Position numbers and translations under genes: made by a program. This document shows, one piece after another, positions 7,263-17,583 of a stretch of DNA of 64,000 nt. Within the stretch, counting starts at the first letter, position 1, and each line of letters opens with the position of its first letter. The stretch is from Acidipila sp. EB88 (lineage in GTDB: Bacteria > Acidobacteriota > Terriglobia > Terriglobales > Acidobacteriaceae). The stretch spans positions 3,906,001-3,970,000 of the forward strand of contig NZ_QWEV01000005.1 of assembly GCF_003858395.1 (NCBI RefSeq), written 5' to 3'. The notes under the pieces were generated by a model that worked only from the letters and a program-made list of their open reading frames with translations, did not search any database and had not been told where the DNA came from.

Positions 7263-9620
7263 ATGGCTGAAGTAAAGACAGTAAATCTCACCGTTGATGG
7301 CAAGCAGATCACCACGCCGGCAGGCACGCTGTTGATCGATGCCTGCAAGTCGGTCGGCATCGAGATCCCCGCGTTCTGCTACTATCCGGGTCTTTCGCTG
7401 CAGGGCGCCTGCCGCATGTGCGTGGTGCGGGTAGAGAAGATGCCGAAGCTGCAGACCGCCTGCACCACGCCGGTCGCGGAGGGCATGATTGTCACGACCG
7501 AGAGTGAGGAGATTGCGCAGTCGCGCAAGGGCATCCTCGAACTGCTGCTGGGCAACCACCCGCTCGACTGCCCTGTCTGCGACGCGGGTGGCCAGTGCGA
7601 ACTGCAGGACATGACGTTCAAGTACGGCGCGTCTGGCTCGAACTACGTCGAGACCAAGAACCACAAGGAAGAGCAGCAGTGGTCGCCGGTCGTGTTCTTC
7701 GACCGCCCGCGCTGCATCCTCTGCTATCGCTGCGTGCGTGTATGCGGCGAGGGCATGGATGTGTGGGCACTGGGTGTGCAGAACCGCGGCTCGAGCTCCG
7801 TGATCGCGCCCAATGGCGGCGACCATCTGGACTGCGAAGAGTGCGGCGCCTGCATCGACATCTGCCCGGTGGGCGCGCTTACCTCGGGCGCATACCGCTA
7901 CAAGACCCGCCCGTGGGAGATGAACCACACGGCCACGATCTGCACCCACTGCGGAGATGGCTGCAAGACGACCCTGGGCACGCGGCAGGACAACGCCGGC
8001 TCCGAGATCGTGCGTGGCGACAACCGCGACAAGAGCGGCATCAATGGCGACTTCCTGTGCATCAAGGGGCGCTACTCGTTCGACTTTGCGAACCGGGAAG
8101 ATCGCCTGACGCAGCCGCTGGTGCGCCAGGCTAACGGCAAGTTGGAGCCCACCACCTGGGAGGTGGCGATCGAGCATGTCGGCAAGCGCCTGCGCGAGGT
8201 GCGGCAGACGCGCGGCGGCAAAGCCATTGGGGTGATCGGCTCGAACCGCACCACCAACGAAGAGAACTACCTGCTGCAGAAGTTTGCACGCATGGTGCTG
8301 CAGACCAACAACATCGATCACCATCGCACCGCGGACTACCCGGCGCTCCTCGCGGCCCTGGGTGGCGCGGCTAACAAGGCTGCCAGCCTGCGCGATTTCG
8401 AAAAGGCGCCGGCCATGCTGGTGCTGGGCAACGATCCAACCGAGCAGCACCCGGCGCTCGCCTGGAACATCCGCACCAATGTGCGCACCAACCGTTCGCG
8501 GCTGTACCTTGCTAACCATGCCGACATCAAGCTCCGCCGGCAGGCCAAGGCGGCGATCGAGATCCCGGCACACGGGTATGGCGCACTGATCCGCTACCTG
8601 GCGGGCCAGGAGTCGGAGTTTGTTCCGAACGACACAGCCACGAAGTTCCGCGAAGCCCTCTTGGCCGAGCCGGAATTGGTAATCGCATTCGGTTCCGAGT
8701 TCCGCGGCCGCGACCTCGAGACATTGGTCGCCTGGGCGCTCACCCTGCCCAACTGCAAGGTTGCGGCGCTGGGCGATTACGTCAACTCGCGTGGCGCGGC
8801 GGATATGGGCGTGCTGCCTGACTTTCTTCCCGGGTACGCACCCGCGGCAGAAGGCGCAGGGTTCGCCGATGAGTATGGCGCACCGTTGCCGACCGAGCCG
8901 GGGATGAACCTGGTGCAGATGATGGACGCAGCAGGACGCGGCGAATTGGGCGCGCTCTACGTCGTCGGCTCCAACCCGGTGTCGCGCTACGGCGTCGAGC
9001 CTGCCGTGCTTGCCAACACGTTTGTGGTTGTGCAGGACATGTTCCTGACCGAAACAGCGCTGCTCGCCGACGTGGTGCTACCGGCGGCCAACCTATACGA
9101 GAAGTCCGGCACCGTGACCAACACCTACGGCGACATCCAGCTGGTCAAGAAGGCGTCGGACACCTCGGGCGTGCGTACGGACTTCGAGATGATCGTGCGT
9201 ATCGCGGATAAGATGGGTGCGCGTGCGCAGTCCATGGTTCCGTTCGGCAAGGGTCTGCGCGCGGACCTGGGACAATCGCGCGGCGCCCAGTCCGGCGAGG
9301 CCGACCGCCATGCGGTCTGGCTCGCGGCCAACAACTACGAGCCGAAGCTGAGCCCGTTCGATCCGTTCGCAACGTTTGACGAGATCCAGCGCCTGGTGCC
9401 GTCGTATGCCATTTCCCGCTTCGAGCTGTTCTCGGGCGCGGACAAGGCGATGCGTACAGACCTGGTGCAGATCGCGAACTTCCCTGCCGATCGGGCCGAC
9501 CTGGTGCTTCCGGCAAATGACACCCTGTTTACTTCAGGTACATTGGGGCGATACTCCAAGGTGCTGCACGAGGTCATGGAGAGTCGCGAAACAAGCCCGG
9601 CCGAAACCGCGGCCGATTGA
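7263..9620 (+). CDS. nuoG: NADH-quinone oxidoreductase subunit G
   Basis: A 785-residue 75-kDa-type subunit that carries several iron-sulfur clusters. In order are: a 2Fe-2S ferredoxin domain (CYYPGLSLQGACRMC and TACTTP), the His-Cys motif HPLDCPVCDAGGQC of N5, two 4Fe-4S motifs (CILCYRCVRVC and CEECGACIDICPVG), then CTHCGDGC with a later cysteine in FLCIKG, which matches the extra N7 site found only in some lineages. The rest is a molybdopterin-oxidoreductase-like domain without the cofactor. It is shorter than the E. coli subunit. A 481-codon antisense frame across this gene is a codon-bias shadow. Confidence 0.95.
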   Translation: MAEVKTVNLTVDGKQITTPAGTLLIDACKSVGIEIPAFCYYPGLSLQGACRMCVVRVEKMPKLQTACTTPVAEGMIVTTESEEIAQSRKGILELLLGNHPLDCPVCDAGGQCELQDMTFKYGASGSNYVETKNHKEEQQWSPVVFFDRPRCILCYRCVRVCGEGMDVWALGVQNRGSSSVIAPNGGDHLDCEECGACIDICPVGALTSGAYRYKTRPWEMNHTATICTHCGDGCKTTLGTRQDNAGSEIVRGDNRDKSGINGDFLCIKGRYSFDFANREDRLTQPLVRQANGKLEPTTWEVAIEHVGKRLREVRQTRGGKAIGVIGSNRTTNEENYLLQKFARMVLQTNNIDHHRTADYPALLAALGGAANKAASLRDFEKAPAMLVLGNDPTEQHPALAWNIRTNVRTNRSRLYLANHADIKLRRQAKAAIEIPAHGYGALIRYLAGQESEFVPNDTATKFREALLAEPELVIAFGSEFRGRDLETLVAWALTLPNCKVAALGDYVNSRGAADMGVLPDFLPGYAPAAEGAGFADEYGAPLPTEPGMNLVQMMDAAGRGELGALYVVGSNPVSRYGVEPAVLANTFVVVQDMFLTETALLADVVLPAANLYEKSGTVTNTYGDIQLVKKASDTSGVRTDFEMIVRIADKMGARAQSMVPFGKGLRADLGQSRGAQSGEADRHAVWLAANNYEPKLSPFDPFATFDEIQRLVPSYAISRFELFSGADKAMRTDLVQIANFPADRADLVLPANDTLFTSGTLGRYSKVLHEVMESRETSPAETAAD

Positions 9621-9675
9621 ACAACAGCCCTGCTGAAAGTGCTCTGAAACTTACCATGAACGGAAGGCAAAACGC

Positions 9676-10740
9676 GTGTCGACGATCCTGATCTTTACCC
9701 TGTTGAGCCTTATCAAGATTGCCGTGGTGCTGGTGATCTACCTCACCGCGGTGGCCTACACGGTTCTGCTTGAACGCAAGGTCGTCGGCCGCATCCAGAA
9801 CCGCTGGGGACCCTCCCGTGTCGGTCCCTTCGGATTGCTGCAGCCGCTCGCCGACGGGCTCAAGCTCTTCCTCAAGGAAGACCTTCTGCCGACAGAGGTA
9901 TATCGTCCGCTCTATATCGCGGCGCCGGTGATTGCTCTGGCCTGCGCGCTGACCTCGATCGCGGTGGTGCCGTTCGGCGGCATGTCCTCGTTCCACGGCG
10001 TGCAGTTGTTTGATATCGCCGACGTCAACATCGGGCTGCTGGTGATCCTGGGCGTCACCTCCGTGGGCGTCTACGGTATCGCGCTCTCCGGCTGGGCCTC
10101 CAACAACAAGTACTCGCTGCTGGGTTCGCTGCGCGCCTCGGCACAGCTCATCTCCTATGAGCTCGCGCTGGGTCTCTCGCTGGTCGGCGTGGTGATGCGT
10201 GCCGGCTCGCTGCGCCTGCGCGACATCGTGGATGTACAGTCCGCCCACGGCCTGCTGAGCTGGAACTTCTTTGGCGGCCTGCAGTTTGTCGGCTTCTTTA
10301 TCTACCTCATGGCGGCATACGCCGAGACCAACCGCACCCCGTTCGATCTGCCCGAAGCAGAGAGCGAGCTGGCCGCCGGGTACCACACCGAGTACTCGTC
10401 GATGAAGTTCGCGATGTTCTTCATGGCGGAGTACGCCAACATGATCACGGTCGCCTGCGTGGCGACGCTGCTGTTCTTCGGCGGCTGGTCAAGCCCATTC
10501 GGTCACCTGCTCCCCGACAACCTGGGGGGCCCGGTGATCGCTGCCCTGCTGCCGATCGGCTGGTTCGTGTTCAAGGTGTTCCTATTTCTCTTCCTCTATA
10601 TCTGGGTGCGTGGCACGCTGCCGCGTTTCCGGTATGACCAGCTGATGAGCTTCGGTTGGAAGTTCCTCATGCCCCTGGCGGTTCTCAATATCGTCGCAAC
10701 CAGTCTCTGGTTTGCCTGGCGCACGACGCTTCACCCGTAA
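9676..10740 (+). CDS. nuoH: NADH-quinone oxidoreductase subunit H
   Basis: A 354-residue membrane subunit linking the quinone cavity to the proton channels. About eight hydrophobic helices are visible. Conserved cytosolic loops are RIQNRWGPSRVGPFGLLQP and FDLPEAESELAAGYHTEY, the latter part of the quinone-access path. The start is GTG at 9676 after a GGAAGG site. The TAA stop sits in the loop of a small inverted repeat (TCACCC 10731-10736, GGGTGA 10743-10748). The next gene is nuoJ; nuoI, which normally follows nuoH, is missing. Confidence 0.95.
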   Translation: MSTILIFTLLSLIKIAVVLVIYLTAVAYTVLLERKVVGRIQNRWGPSRVGPFGLLQPLADGLKLFLKEDLLPTEVYRPLYIAAPVIALACALTSIAVVPFGGMSSFHGVQLFDIADVNIGLLVILGVTSVGVYGIALSGWASNNKYSLLGSLRASAQLISYELALGLSLVGVVMRAGSLRLRDIVDVQSAHGLLSWNFFGGLQFVGFFIYLMAAYAETNRTPFDLPEAESELAAGYHTEYSSMKFAMFFMAEYANMITVACVATLLFFGGWSSPFGHLLPDNLGGPVIAALLPIGWFVFKVFLFLFLYIWVRGTLPRFRYDQLMSFGWKFLMPLAVLNIVATSLWFAWRTTLHP

Positions 10741-10887
10741 AAGGGTGAGGCGCCGCCTTGCAACAGAGTGGTTTACAATTTGATTTCCTCAAGTTCGCTT
10801 GAACCGACGTCGGCCAGGGTCGATTAGGGCCGCACCGCAACCAGCAGAAACCTTGCGAGTCGATCGCGTAGTGAGTGTGGATCCAGC

Positions 10888-11388
10888 ATGTACGTTGTCC
10901 TGTTCTTCATCTTCGCCGCACTCTGTGTAGCAGGCGCTCTCAATCTCCTGCTGCAGCGACATCCTATTAACAGCGCCCTTTCGCTGATCGTGGTCATGGT
11001 GTCGCTTGCGGTGCTGTATCTCCTGCTCGGCGCAGAGTTTCTTGCCGCTGCCCAGGTCATTGTGTACTCCGGCGCCATCATGGTGCTGTTCACCTTTGTG
11101 ATCATGCTGCTCAATGCCGGGGAAGAAGATCGCGCGAAGAGCACGAGCCGGGTCGCTTCTGCTGCAGGCTTTCCCGGCGTAGTCGCGCTGGTGTGCCTGC
11201 TCTCGTATGTGTACCTGTCCGAGAAGGTGCACCTCGGCACGACCGCCCTGGGCGACCAGTTAGTGTCCACCTCGGCGCTGGCGCGGGTGCTGTTTCGCGA
11301 CCTGCTGCTTCCCTTTGAGGTCACCTCGGTGCTGATCCTGATCGCCATCCTCGGCGCCGTGGCCCTGGCCCGCAAGGAGCAGAACTAG
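10888..11388 (+). CDS. nuoJ: NADH-quinone oxidoreductase subunit J
   Basis: A 166-residue membrane subunit with five predicted helices. The family core QVIVYSGAIMVLFTFVIMLL contains the broken helix region of the third segment. The final helix ends VALARKEQN. It begins 147 bases after nuoH, an unusually wide gap for this operon; that gap holds a small UUCG-loop hairpin (10789-10802) and a TACAAT hexamer (10774-10779), so a secondary promoter or processing site is possible. It is followed by nuoK after three bases. Confidence 0.94.
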   Translation: MYVVLFFIFAALCVAGALNLLLQRHPINSALSLIVVMVSLAVLYLLLGAEFLAAAQVIVYSGAIMVLFTFVIMLLNAGEEDRAKSTSRVASAAGFPGVVALVCLLSYVYLSEKVHLGTTALGDQLVSTSALARVLFRDLLLPFEVTSVLILIAILGAVALARKEQN

Positions 11389-11391
11389 CCC

Positions 11392-11697
11392 ATGACTGTC
11401 CCTATTGCGTACTACCTCGTCCTCAGCGCCATCCTGTTCTCGATCGGCGTGGGCGCTTTCCTGGTCAAGCGCAACATCATCACCATCTTCATGTCGATTG
11501 AGCTGATGCTCAACGCCGTGAACCTGGCGTTTGTGGCGTTCTCGCATCAGCGACACGAGGTTTCAGGTCAGCTCTTCGTCTTCTTTGTGATGGTGGTCGC
11601 CGCGGCGGAAGCTGCGGTAGGCCTCGCCATCATCATCGCGATCTTCCGCGCGCGCAACACGCTCAACGTCGACCAAGTGGACCTGATGAAACTATGA
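11392..11697 (+). CDS. nuoK: NADH-quinone oxidoreductase subunit K
   Basis: A 101-residue subunit with three transmembrane helices, homologous to MrpC of Na+/H+ antiporters. The conserved glutamates of the proton path are visible in [15 protein letters not shown] and in [13 protein letters not shown]. It overlaps nuoL by four bases (ATGA at 11694-11697), a typical coupled junction. Length and motifs are standard. Confidence 0.95.
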   Translation: MTVPIAYYLVLSAILFSIGVGAFLVKRNIITIFMSIELMLNAVNLAFVAFSHQRHEVSGQLFVFFVMVVAAAEAAVGLAIIIAIFRARNTLNVDQVDLMKL

Positions 11698-13745
11698 ACG
11701 GCACCCCCTCGCTCCACCTGCTCTGGATTCCACTGCTGCCGTTCCTCGGCTTCCTGCTGAACGGCACCATCGGCCGCCGCCTTTCGCGTCCCGTGGTGTC
11801 CGCCGTCGCGCTCCTGTTTACCTTTCTTCCGTTCTGCCTAGTTGCCAACATTGCGCTGCAGTTTCATTCGCTCGCGCTGCCGCACGTGGAGTACTTGAAC
11901 CACTGGATCGTGGCCGGCGGCTTCCACGCAGATTTCGCATTCTCGGTCGACGAGCTCACCATGGTGTTCCTGCTGGTGGTCACCGGCGTGGGCTTCCTGA
12001 TCCACCTGTACTCCGTTGGCTACATGGCGCATGAGGATGGTTTCTGGCGCTTCTTCGCCTATCTCAACCTCTTCATGTTCTTCATGCTGACGCTGGTGCT
12101 TGCTGAAAACTTCCTGCTGCTGTTTGTGGGCTGGGAAGGTGTGGGTCTGGCCTCGTACCTGCTGATCGGCTACTACTTCGATCGCGACTCCGCGGCGAAC
12201 GCCGGCAAGAAAGCGTTCATTGTCAACCGTATCGGCGACTTCGGTTTCCTGCTGGCCATGTTCCTGGTCATCCTGCACTTCGGCACGCTGAGCTTTCAGG
12301 CTGTTCTGGCAGAACTGGCGACCCAGCCCGCGCTGCACGGCGGCTGGCTCACGGCGATCGCGCTCTGCCTGCTGGTAGGCGCCGCCGGCAAGTCGGCGCA
12401 GATCCCGCTGTATGTATGGCTGCCGGACGCCATGGAAGGCCCCACGCCTGTATCCGCGCTGATCCACGCAGCGACCATGGTCACGGCCGGCGTGTACATG
12501 GTGGCTCGTACCCACCCGATCTTTGACCGTTCGCCTTTTGCCCTCGGTACCGTCGCGATCATCGGTTGCGCCACGGCTTTCTTCGCCGCCACCATCGGCC
12601 TGATGCAGACCGACATCAAGCGCGTGCTTGCCTACTCGACGGTGTCACAGCTTGGCTACATGTTCCTTGCCTGTGGTGTCGCTTCGTACTCCTCGGCAAT
12701 CTTCCACGTGGTCACCCACGCCTTCTTCAAGGCGCTGCTCTTCCTCGCCGCCGGTTCCGTGATCCACGCACTGTCGGGCGAGCAGGATATGCGCGTGATG
12801 GGCGGGCTGCGTTCCAAGATCCCCGTCACTTTCTGGACCATGACGGCGGGCGTGATCGCCATCGCCGGTATCCCGCCGCTTGCCGGCTTCTTCTCCAAGG
12901 ACGAGATCCTGTACCAGGTCTTTACCTCGCCCATGGCGGGAGCGAAGCTGCTCTGGCTTGTCGGGCTGCTGACTGCCGGTCTCACGTCCTTCTACATGTT
13001 CCGCTTGTACTTCCTGACCTTCTTCGGTGCAAGCCGGGCTGAGTTCGCTCACCCCCATACGCCCGAACCAACCCACTCGCCTGAGGCCTCCAAGGGCATG
13101 GCGGAAGCGACTACCACTCACGCCGCCCCGCATGCCACAGTGCACTCGCCCGACCCGCATGGTGCACACGGCGAGCCGCATGAGAGTCCATGGGTCATGC
13201 TGCTGCCGCTGGTGATCCTGGCCATCCTTTCGGTCGTTGGTGGCGCACTCGGCTTGCCGGGCGAAGGCAACTTCCTCCACAACTTCCTGTCGCCCGTACT
13301 GCGGGTTGTCGGGTCTCCCGAGGCGGCGGAGAATGGCGCACTCGAGATCACGCTTGCGTTGATTTCTACGCTGACGGCGCTGAGCGGTTTTGCTGTGGCG
13401 TACTTCTTCTACCTCAAGCGTCCCGAACTGCCCGGCGAGCTTGCCGCGCGCTTCCGTGGGCTGTACCTGCTGTTACTCGACAAGTACCGGATCGATGAGC
13501 TGTATGACACGATCCTGGTGCGCCCTGTGCTGTTTATCTCGCGCTACATCCTTGGCGGCGTGGTCGACACCGGCATCATCACGGGTGCGGGCTTCGGGCT
13601 CGGGACCGGCATCAAGGGACTTGGCTCCGTGGCACAGCGTATGCAGTCCGGCAATATTCGCTCCTACGCGGGCTGGCTCGCTGCCGGGGCAGCGCTCCTG
13701 CTGGTACTCACTTTCTTTGGCTTTGGAACTCACCTGCCCCGCTAG
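11694..13745 (+). CDS. nuoL: NADH-quinone oxidoreductase subunit L
   Basis: A 683-residue antiporter-like subunit at the far end of the membrane arm. Characteristic segments include [17 protein letters not shown], the lysine region [35 protein letters not shown] (two halves of the proton-channel signature) and [12 protein letters not shown]. Between helices near residues 450-500 lies a loop with nine histidines (bases about 13045-13190), a low-complexity stretch known in many NuoL proteins. The C-terminal part has the lateral helix and the final helix that anchors along NuoM/N. It overlaps nuoK by four bases. Confidence 0.95.
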   Translation: MNGTPSLHLLWIPLLPFLGFLLNGTIGRRLSRPVVSAVALLFTFLPFCLVANIALQFHSLALPHVEYLNHWIVAGGFHADFAFSVDELTMVFLLVVTGVGFLIHLYSVGYMAHEDGFWRFFAYLNLFMFFMLTLVLAENFLLLFVGWEGVGLASYLLIGYYFDRDSAANAGKKAFIVNRIGDFGFLLAMFLVILHFGTLSFQAVLAELATQPALHGGWLTAIALCLLVGAAGKSAQIPLYVWLPDAMEGPTPVSALIHAATMVTAGVYMVARTHPIFDRSPFALGTVAIIGCATAFFAATIGLMQTDIKRVLAYSTVSQLGYMFLACGVASYSSAIFHVVTHAFFKALLFLAAGSVIHALSGEQDMRVMGGLRSKIPVTFWTMTAGVIAIAGIPPLAGFFSKDEILYQVFTSPMAGAKLLWLVGLLTAGLTSFYMFRLYFLTFFGASRAEFAHPHTPEPTHSPEASKGMAEATTTHAAPHATVHSPDPHGAHGEPHESPWVMLLPLVILAILSVVGGALGLPGEGNFLHNFLSPVLRVVGSPEAAENGALEITLALISTLTALSGFAVAYFFYLKRPELPGELAARFRGLYLLLLDKYRIDELYDTILVRPVLFISRYILGGVVDTGIITGAGFGLGTGIKGLGSVAQRMQSGNIRSYAGWLAAGAALLLVLTFFGFGTHLPR

Positions 13746-13766
13746 CGTTTGGAAGGACACGAACTG

Positions 13767-15317
13767 GTGCTGAACGAACACATCCTCTCCATCACGACCT
13801 TTGTCCCGGCACTTGGCGCGATTCTGATCGCGCTGCTGCCGCGGCAAGGCAAAGTGATCCAGTGGTGCGCACTGCTGGTCTCGCTGCTGACCTTTGCGCT
13901 CACGCTTCACCTGCCGGCTCATTACGACTACGGCACACGCTCCTTTCAGTTCGTAGAGGACTACAGTTGGATCACGAGCCCGAACATCCGCTACCACATG
14001 GGCATCGACGGTATTTCGCTCTGGCTGGTCGTGCTGACCGGCTTCCTTGCGCCCATCGGCGTGCTGGCCAGCTGGACCGCGATCTCGACCCGCTCGAAGG
14101 AGTTCTACTTCTTCTTCCTGCTCCAGCAGACGGCGATGCTGGGCGTGTTTACCTCGCTCGATATCTTCCTCTACTACGGCTTCTGGGAGCTCTCGCTGAT
14201 CCCGATGGCGATCCTGATTGCCATGTTCGGACGCACCAAGGGTCCGGCGGCCGCGATCAAGTTCTTCCTGTACACGTTCATCCCTTCGGCGCTGTTCCTG
14301 GTCGCAATCCTGTACCTCTATGCCAAGAGCGGCACGTTCGACTTCGTCACGCTGCAGCACATGCTGGCCACCGGACAGCTCGGCATCACACAGAATGCAC
14401 TGGCATGGACTGCCTTCGCATTTCTGTTCGCCTTCGCGGTCAAGGTCCCGGTGTTTCCGTTGCATGGCTGGCTTGGTGATGTGTTCTCCGAAGCACCCAC
14501 GGCGATGGCCATGGTCGTGGCCGGCAAGCTCGGGCTCTACTCCATCCTGCGCTTCAACCTGGGCCTCTTCCCTGCACAGGCACGCCTGTTCGCTCCCTGG
14601 ATGATCGCGCTTGCCGTGATCGGCATCGTGTACGGGTCGCTGGTCGCGCTGGCACAGAAGGACCTGAAACGCCTCACCGCCTTCGCTACTCTGGCAGCGC
14701 TATCGTTTTGCATCCTCGGCATCTTCTGCTTTTCGGTAGCCGGTCTTGATGGTGCGGTATACCAGACCCTGAACGAGGGACTTTCCGGAGGCGCGCTGCT
14801 GCTCCTGCTTGGGTTCCTGTACGAGCGCTACGGCACCTACGAGATGCCGGCCTATGGTGGTCTGGCTGCACGCCTCCCTTGGATGGTCGCGTTCTTTGTG
14901 ATCACTTCGCTCTCGCTGGCCGGACTGCCATTGCTAAACGGGTTTGTGGGCGAGTTCCTGGTGCTTTCTTCGAGCTTTGCCACGCATACAGGCTGGGCCG
15001 CGGTGGCAACCACCGGTGTCATCCTGAGCGCTGCGTTCCTGCTGACCATGGTGCAGAACGTCTTCTACGGCAAGCAGTCGGCGCTGGTGCAGGGCCGCTC
15101 CACCATCCGCGACATCAACGCGCGGGAACACCTTGCCGTGTGGCCATTCATGGTGCTGATGCTCGTCATGGGTACGCTGTCTCCCTATTGGATCAAGGCG
15201 ATTGAGCCTGCGGTGCGCGGGCTTGCATCGAACCCGTTCGGTCTCCACTACGCAGCACACAGCGAAGTACGATTCACAGCGTTGCCTCCGGCGACGCACA
15301 CTGCGGAGGCCAAATGA
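13767..15317 (+). CDS. nuoM: NADH-quinone oxidoreductase subunit M
   Basis: A 516-residue antiporter-like membrane subunit. Motifs are [19 protein letters not shown] near the start, [13 protein letters not shown], and the proton-channel region [27 protein letters not shown] chose GTG at 13767 because a GGAAGGA site (13751-13757) lies nine bases upstream; the in-frame TTG at 13749 would overlap that site and adds six residues not expected in the family. It overlaps nuoN by four bases (ATGA). Confidence 0.93.
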   Translation: MLNEHILSITTFVPALGAILIALLPRQGKVIQWCALLVSLLTFALTLHLPAHYDYGTRSFQFVEDYSWITSPNIRYHMGIDGISLWLVVLTGFLAPIGVLASWTAISTRSKEFYFFFLLQQTAMLGVFTSLDIFLYYGFWELSLIPMAILIAMFGRTKGPAAAIKFFLYTFIPSALFLVAILYLYAKSGTFDFVTLQHMLATGQLGITQNALAWTAFAFLFAFAVKVPVFPLHGWLGDVFSEAPTAMAMVVAGKLGLYSILRFNLGLFPAQARLFAPWMIALAVIGIVYGSLVALAQKDLKRLTAFATLAALSFCILGIFCFSVAGLDGAVYQTLNEGLSGGALLLLLGFLYERYGTYEMPAYGGLAARLPWMVAFFVITSLSLAGLPLLNGFVGEFLVLSSSFATHTGWAAVATTGVILSAAFLLTMVQNVFYGKQSALVQGRSTIRDINAREHLAVWPFMVLMLVMGTLSPYWIKAIEPAVRGLASNPFGLHYAAHSEVRFTALPPATHTAEAK

Positions 15318-16831
15318 ACCCCCAGCTACTCCGCATCCTGCCGGAAGTCATCCTGACGGTGACGGGTGTGTTGATCATGTTGATCGACCCGATCATGCCC
15401 AGGGCTGCGACCCGCAAGTCCATGGGCTGGCTTGCCGTCCTCGGCACCCTGCTTGCGCTGTTCGCCTCGATTCAACAGCTGCACCTCGCACCTGGCACGG
15501 CTTACTTCAACACCGTGCAGACGGATGCTTTCTCCGGGTTCTTCCATATCCTGATCGCCGGGATCGTGCTCACGTCGCTCCTGGTCACGTTGGACACAGT
15601 GACGAACGACCAGGAGAACCTCGGCGAATTGTTCGCGCTGACCATCTTCGGCGCGGTCGGGTCCATGCTCATGACGTCTGCCGTCGAGCTGCTGCTGATC
15701 TTTATCGCGCTTGAGATCTCTTCGATCTCCTCCTACATCCTTGCCGGCTTCCGTCGCCACTCCGCCAAGGGGCCCGAGTCTTCCATCAAGTACTTCCTGC
15801 TTGGCTCCTTTGCCACGGCATTTTTCCTGTATGGCATCGCACTGGTCTTCGGCGCAACTGGCACAACCCGCATCGGGCTGATCGCGGCGCAGCTTCCGGG
15901 CAGCACCACCCCGCTGATCGCTACGCTCGGCGTGGGCATGATCCTGATCGGCCTCGGCTTTAAAGTGTCCGCGGCTCCCTTCCACGTGTGGACGCCCGAT
16001 ACCTACGAAGGAGCTCCTTCGCCGATCGTCGGCATGATGTCCACGGCACCCAAAGCGGCGGCATTTGCGGTGCTCCTCCGCATCCTGTTTGTCTCCTTTC
16101 CCACGCTGTACGCCCACTGGCAGCCATTGGTCTGGTGGATGGCTGTGCTGTCCATGACGATCGGCAACCTTGGTGCGCTGAAGCAGCGCAACGTCAAACG
16201 CATGCTGGCGTACTCCTCGATCGCTAATGCCGGATACCTGCTGGTTGGCTTCACTGCGCTTTCCACGGACGGCGTTGCTGCGGCGGCCTTCTACACGGTC
16301 ACCTATGCCGCGATGAACGTCGGTATCTTCGCTGTGATCTCGCACGTAGGCGGCTATGAAGACCGGCTCACCACGGTGCAGGACTACCGTGGTCTAGGCT
16401 ATCGCTCTCCGCTGATGGGCGGCGCAATGGCGTTCTTCCTCATCTCGCTGATCGGCATTCCCTTCACCGGCGGCTTCTTTGGCAAGTTCTATGTCTTTGC
16501 CGCAGCGCTGCACTCGGGGCTGGTGTGGCTCGCGATCATCGGGTTGATCAATTCCGGCGTGGCGGCGTTTTACTACCTTCGCCTGCTGGCAGCGATCTAC
16601 TCGAAACCATCCGAGAATATGCCGCTTGAGCAGATGCCACGCATTCAGATCTCGATGCTGTTCGCTCTTCTTTTGACGGTGGTTTCAACCCTCATGCTCG
16701 GCATCATGCCCGGCCGGGTGTTGAGCGCAGCACGAGCGGCGTCGCTGACATTCGGCATCCAGGGATCGTCCATGACGACGGCTCACCCGCCGATGCTTGA
16801 TGTGGAAACCAAGGCAACAGTGGTGCAATGA
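15314..16831 (+). CDS. nuoN: NADH-quinone oxidoreductase subunit N
   Basis: A 505-residue antiporter-like subunit and last gene of the operon. Family motifs include [39 protein letters not shown] and [17 protein letters not shown], covering the channel lysine and the broken helices. About fourteen hydrophobic segments are present. The gene ends 21 bases before a strong intrinsic terminator, which closes the operon. Confidence 0.95.
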   Translation: MNPQLLRILPEVILTVTGVLIMLIDPIMPRAATRKSMGWLAVLGTLLALFASIQQLHLAPGTAYFNTVQTDAFSGFFHILIAGIVLTSLLVTLDTVTNDQENLGELFALTIFGAVGSMLMTSAVELLLIFIALEISSISSYILAGFRRHSAKGPESSIKYFLLGSFATAFFLYGIALVFGATGTTRIGLIAAQLPGSTTPLIATLGVGMILIGLGFKVSAAPFHVWTPDTYEGAPSPIVGMMSTAPKAAAFAVLLRILFVSFPTLYAHWQPLVWWMAVLSMTIGNLGALKQRNVKRMLAYSSIANAGYLLVGFTALSTDGVAAAAFYTVTYAAMNVGIFAVISHVGGYEDRLTTVQDYRGLGYRSPLMGGAMAFFLISLIGIPFTGGFFGKFYVFAAALHSGLVWLAIIGLINSGVAAFYYLRLLAAIYSKPSENMPLEQMPRIQISMLFALLLTVVSTLMLGIMPGRVLSAARAASLTFGIQGSSMTTAHPPMLDVETKATVVQ

Positions 16832-16852
16832 TTCGTGACTGTAATCAAGGTG

Positions 16853-16884
16853 AAAGGCCCGGCAGCTTGTCTGCCGGGCCTTTT
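16853..16884 (+). terminator. Intrinsic terminator of the nuo operon
   Basis: AAAGGCCCGGCAG (16853-16865) pairs with CTGCCGGGCCTTT (16871-16883) around a five-base CTTGT loop, and TTTT ends the structure. It lies between nuoN and a minus-strand gene whose stop is at 16888, so it may act in both directions; the T-run is better on the plus side. Confidence 0.9.
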
Positions 16885-16887
16885 GCG

Positions 16888-17583
16888 TTAGTGGAGTTGC
16901 AGGTCCTTTCGGGCGAATACAGTGCACGCGGCAGCGCACACCCCTGCGGCAAGAACCAGTACTTCCGCGCTCTGCAGCGCAACTGCGAGCGGGCTTCCGG
17001 TCTGCTGATCCGCCAGCCAGCCGAAAAGCCCTGCGGGACCGCCGATGCCATGGGTCCCTGCCAGAATCAGCAGCGCCAGCACGGCACCGGTACAGGCAGT
17101 AGCTATGAGCTGGGCAAATACAACGGAAAAAAAGAGACCCGACGCGCATAACAGGAGACCAGCCGCAAGCTCTGCAACGATGGCGGAGAGTGGCATCGGC
17201 GTCTTCAGCAATACGGCGAACGACGCAGCGCTCAGCGCCCACACAGCAACATAGCCGGCAAACGGCAGGTACGCGCTGAGGCCCAGGGCAAGCAGATATT
17301 CAGCCCGGCCCACCGCACGGCTGAGCACCTGTTGCGTGCGGTGAGCGCGCTGCTCGGTGCCTAGGGCGACACTGGCGCCGAGCCCAATCAGCGCCAAGCC
17401 GTAGAAAAGCTCTTGCTGCAGGATCGCGGATACATCCTCGCTCGAGGGCTTTCCATGATCTGCCGCCAGCAGAATGGCACACAGGGCAAGGGGCCAAACC
17501 AGCAGGAGCAGCAACAGAATTCGGCTCTGCCGCAACAACATCCCTGCGACCAAGAGGATGCGTTGTATATGCACGGTGCTCAT
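16888..17583 (-). CDS. ABC transporter permease (ABC-2-like), six helices
   Basis: A 231-residue, very hydrophobic protein with about six predicted membrane segments and short loops, consistent with an ABC-2-type exporter permease. A soluble loop with SSEDVSAILQQELFYG follows the first helix, as in ABC-2 permeases. It overlaps the upstream ATP-binding gene by four bases (ATGA, 17580-17583), so the two form one transporter. The substrate is unknown. The permease is short and divergent, so the family call rests mainly on the partner gene. It converges on the nuo operon and shares its terminator region. Confidence 0.75.
   Translation of the reverse strand: MSTVHIQRILLVAGMLLRQSRILLLLLLVWPLALCAILLAADHGKPSSEDVSAILQQELFYGLALIGLGASVALGTEQRAHRTQQVLSRAVGRAEYLLALGLSAYLPFAGYVAVWALSAASFAVLLKTPMPLSAIVAELAAGLLLCASGLFFSVVFAQLIATACTGAVLALLILAGTHGIGGPAGLFGWLADQQTGSPLAVALQSAEVLVLAAGVCAAACTVFARKDLQLH

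Noticed and set aside
7128..8573. 481-codon minus-strand open frame across nuoG
   Set aside because: It lies antisense to a firmly identified subunit, has Arg/Ala/Val-rich composition typical of a GC-bias shadow, and no ribosome site or family motif.
13473..14465. 330-codon minus-strand open frame across nuoL/nuoM
   Set aside because: Antisense to two conserved membrane genes; its charged Arg/Gln/Asp/Glu-rich composition is the mirror of hydrophobic codons.
15326..16345. 339-codon minus-strand open frame across nuoN
   Set aside because: Same antisense mirror effect; no recognisable domain.
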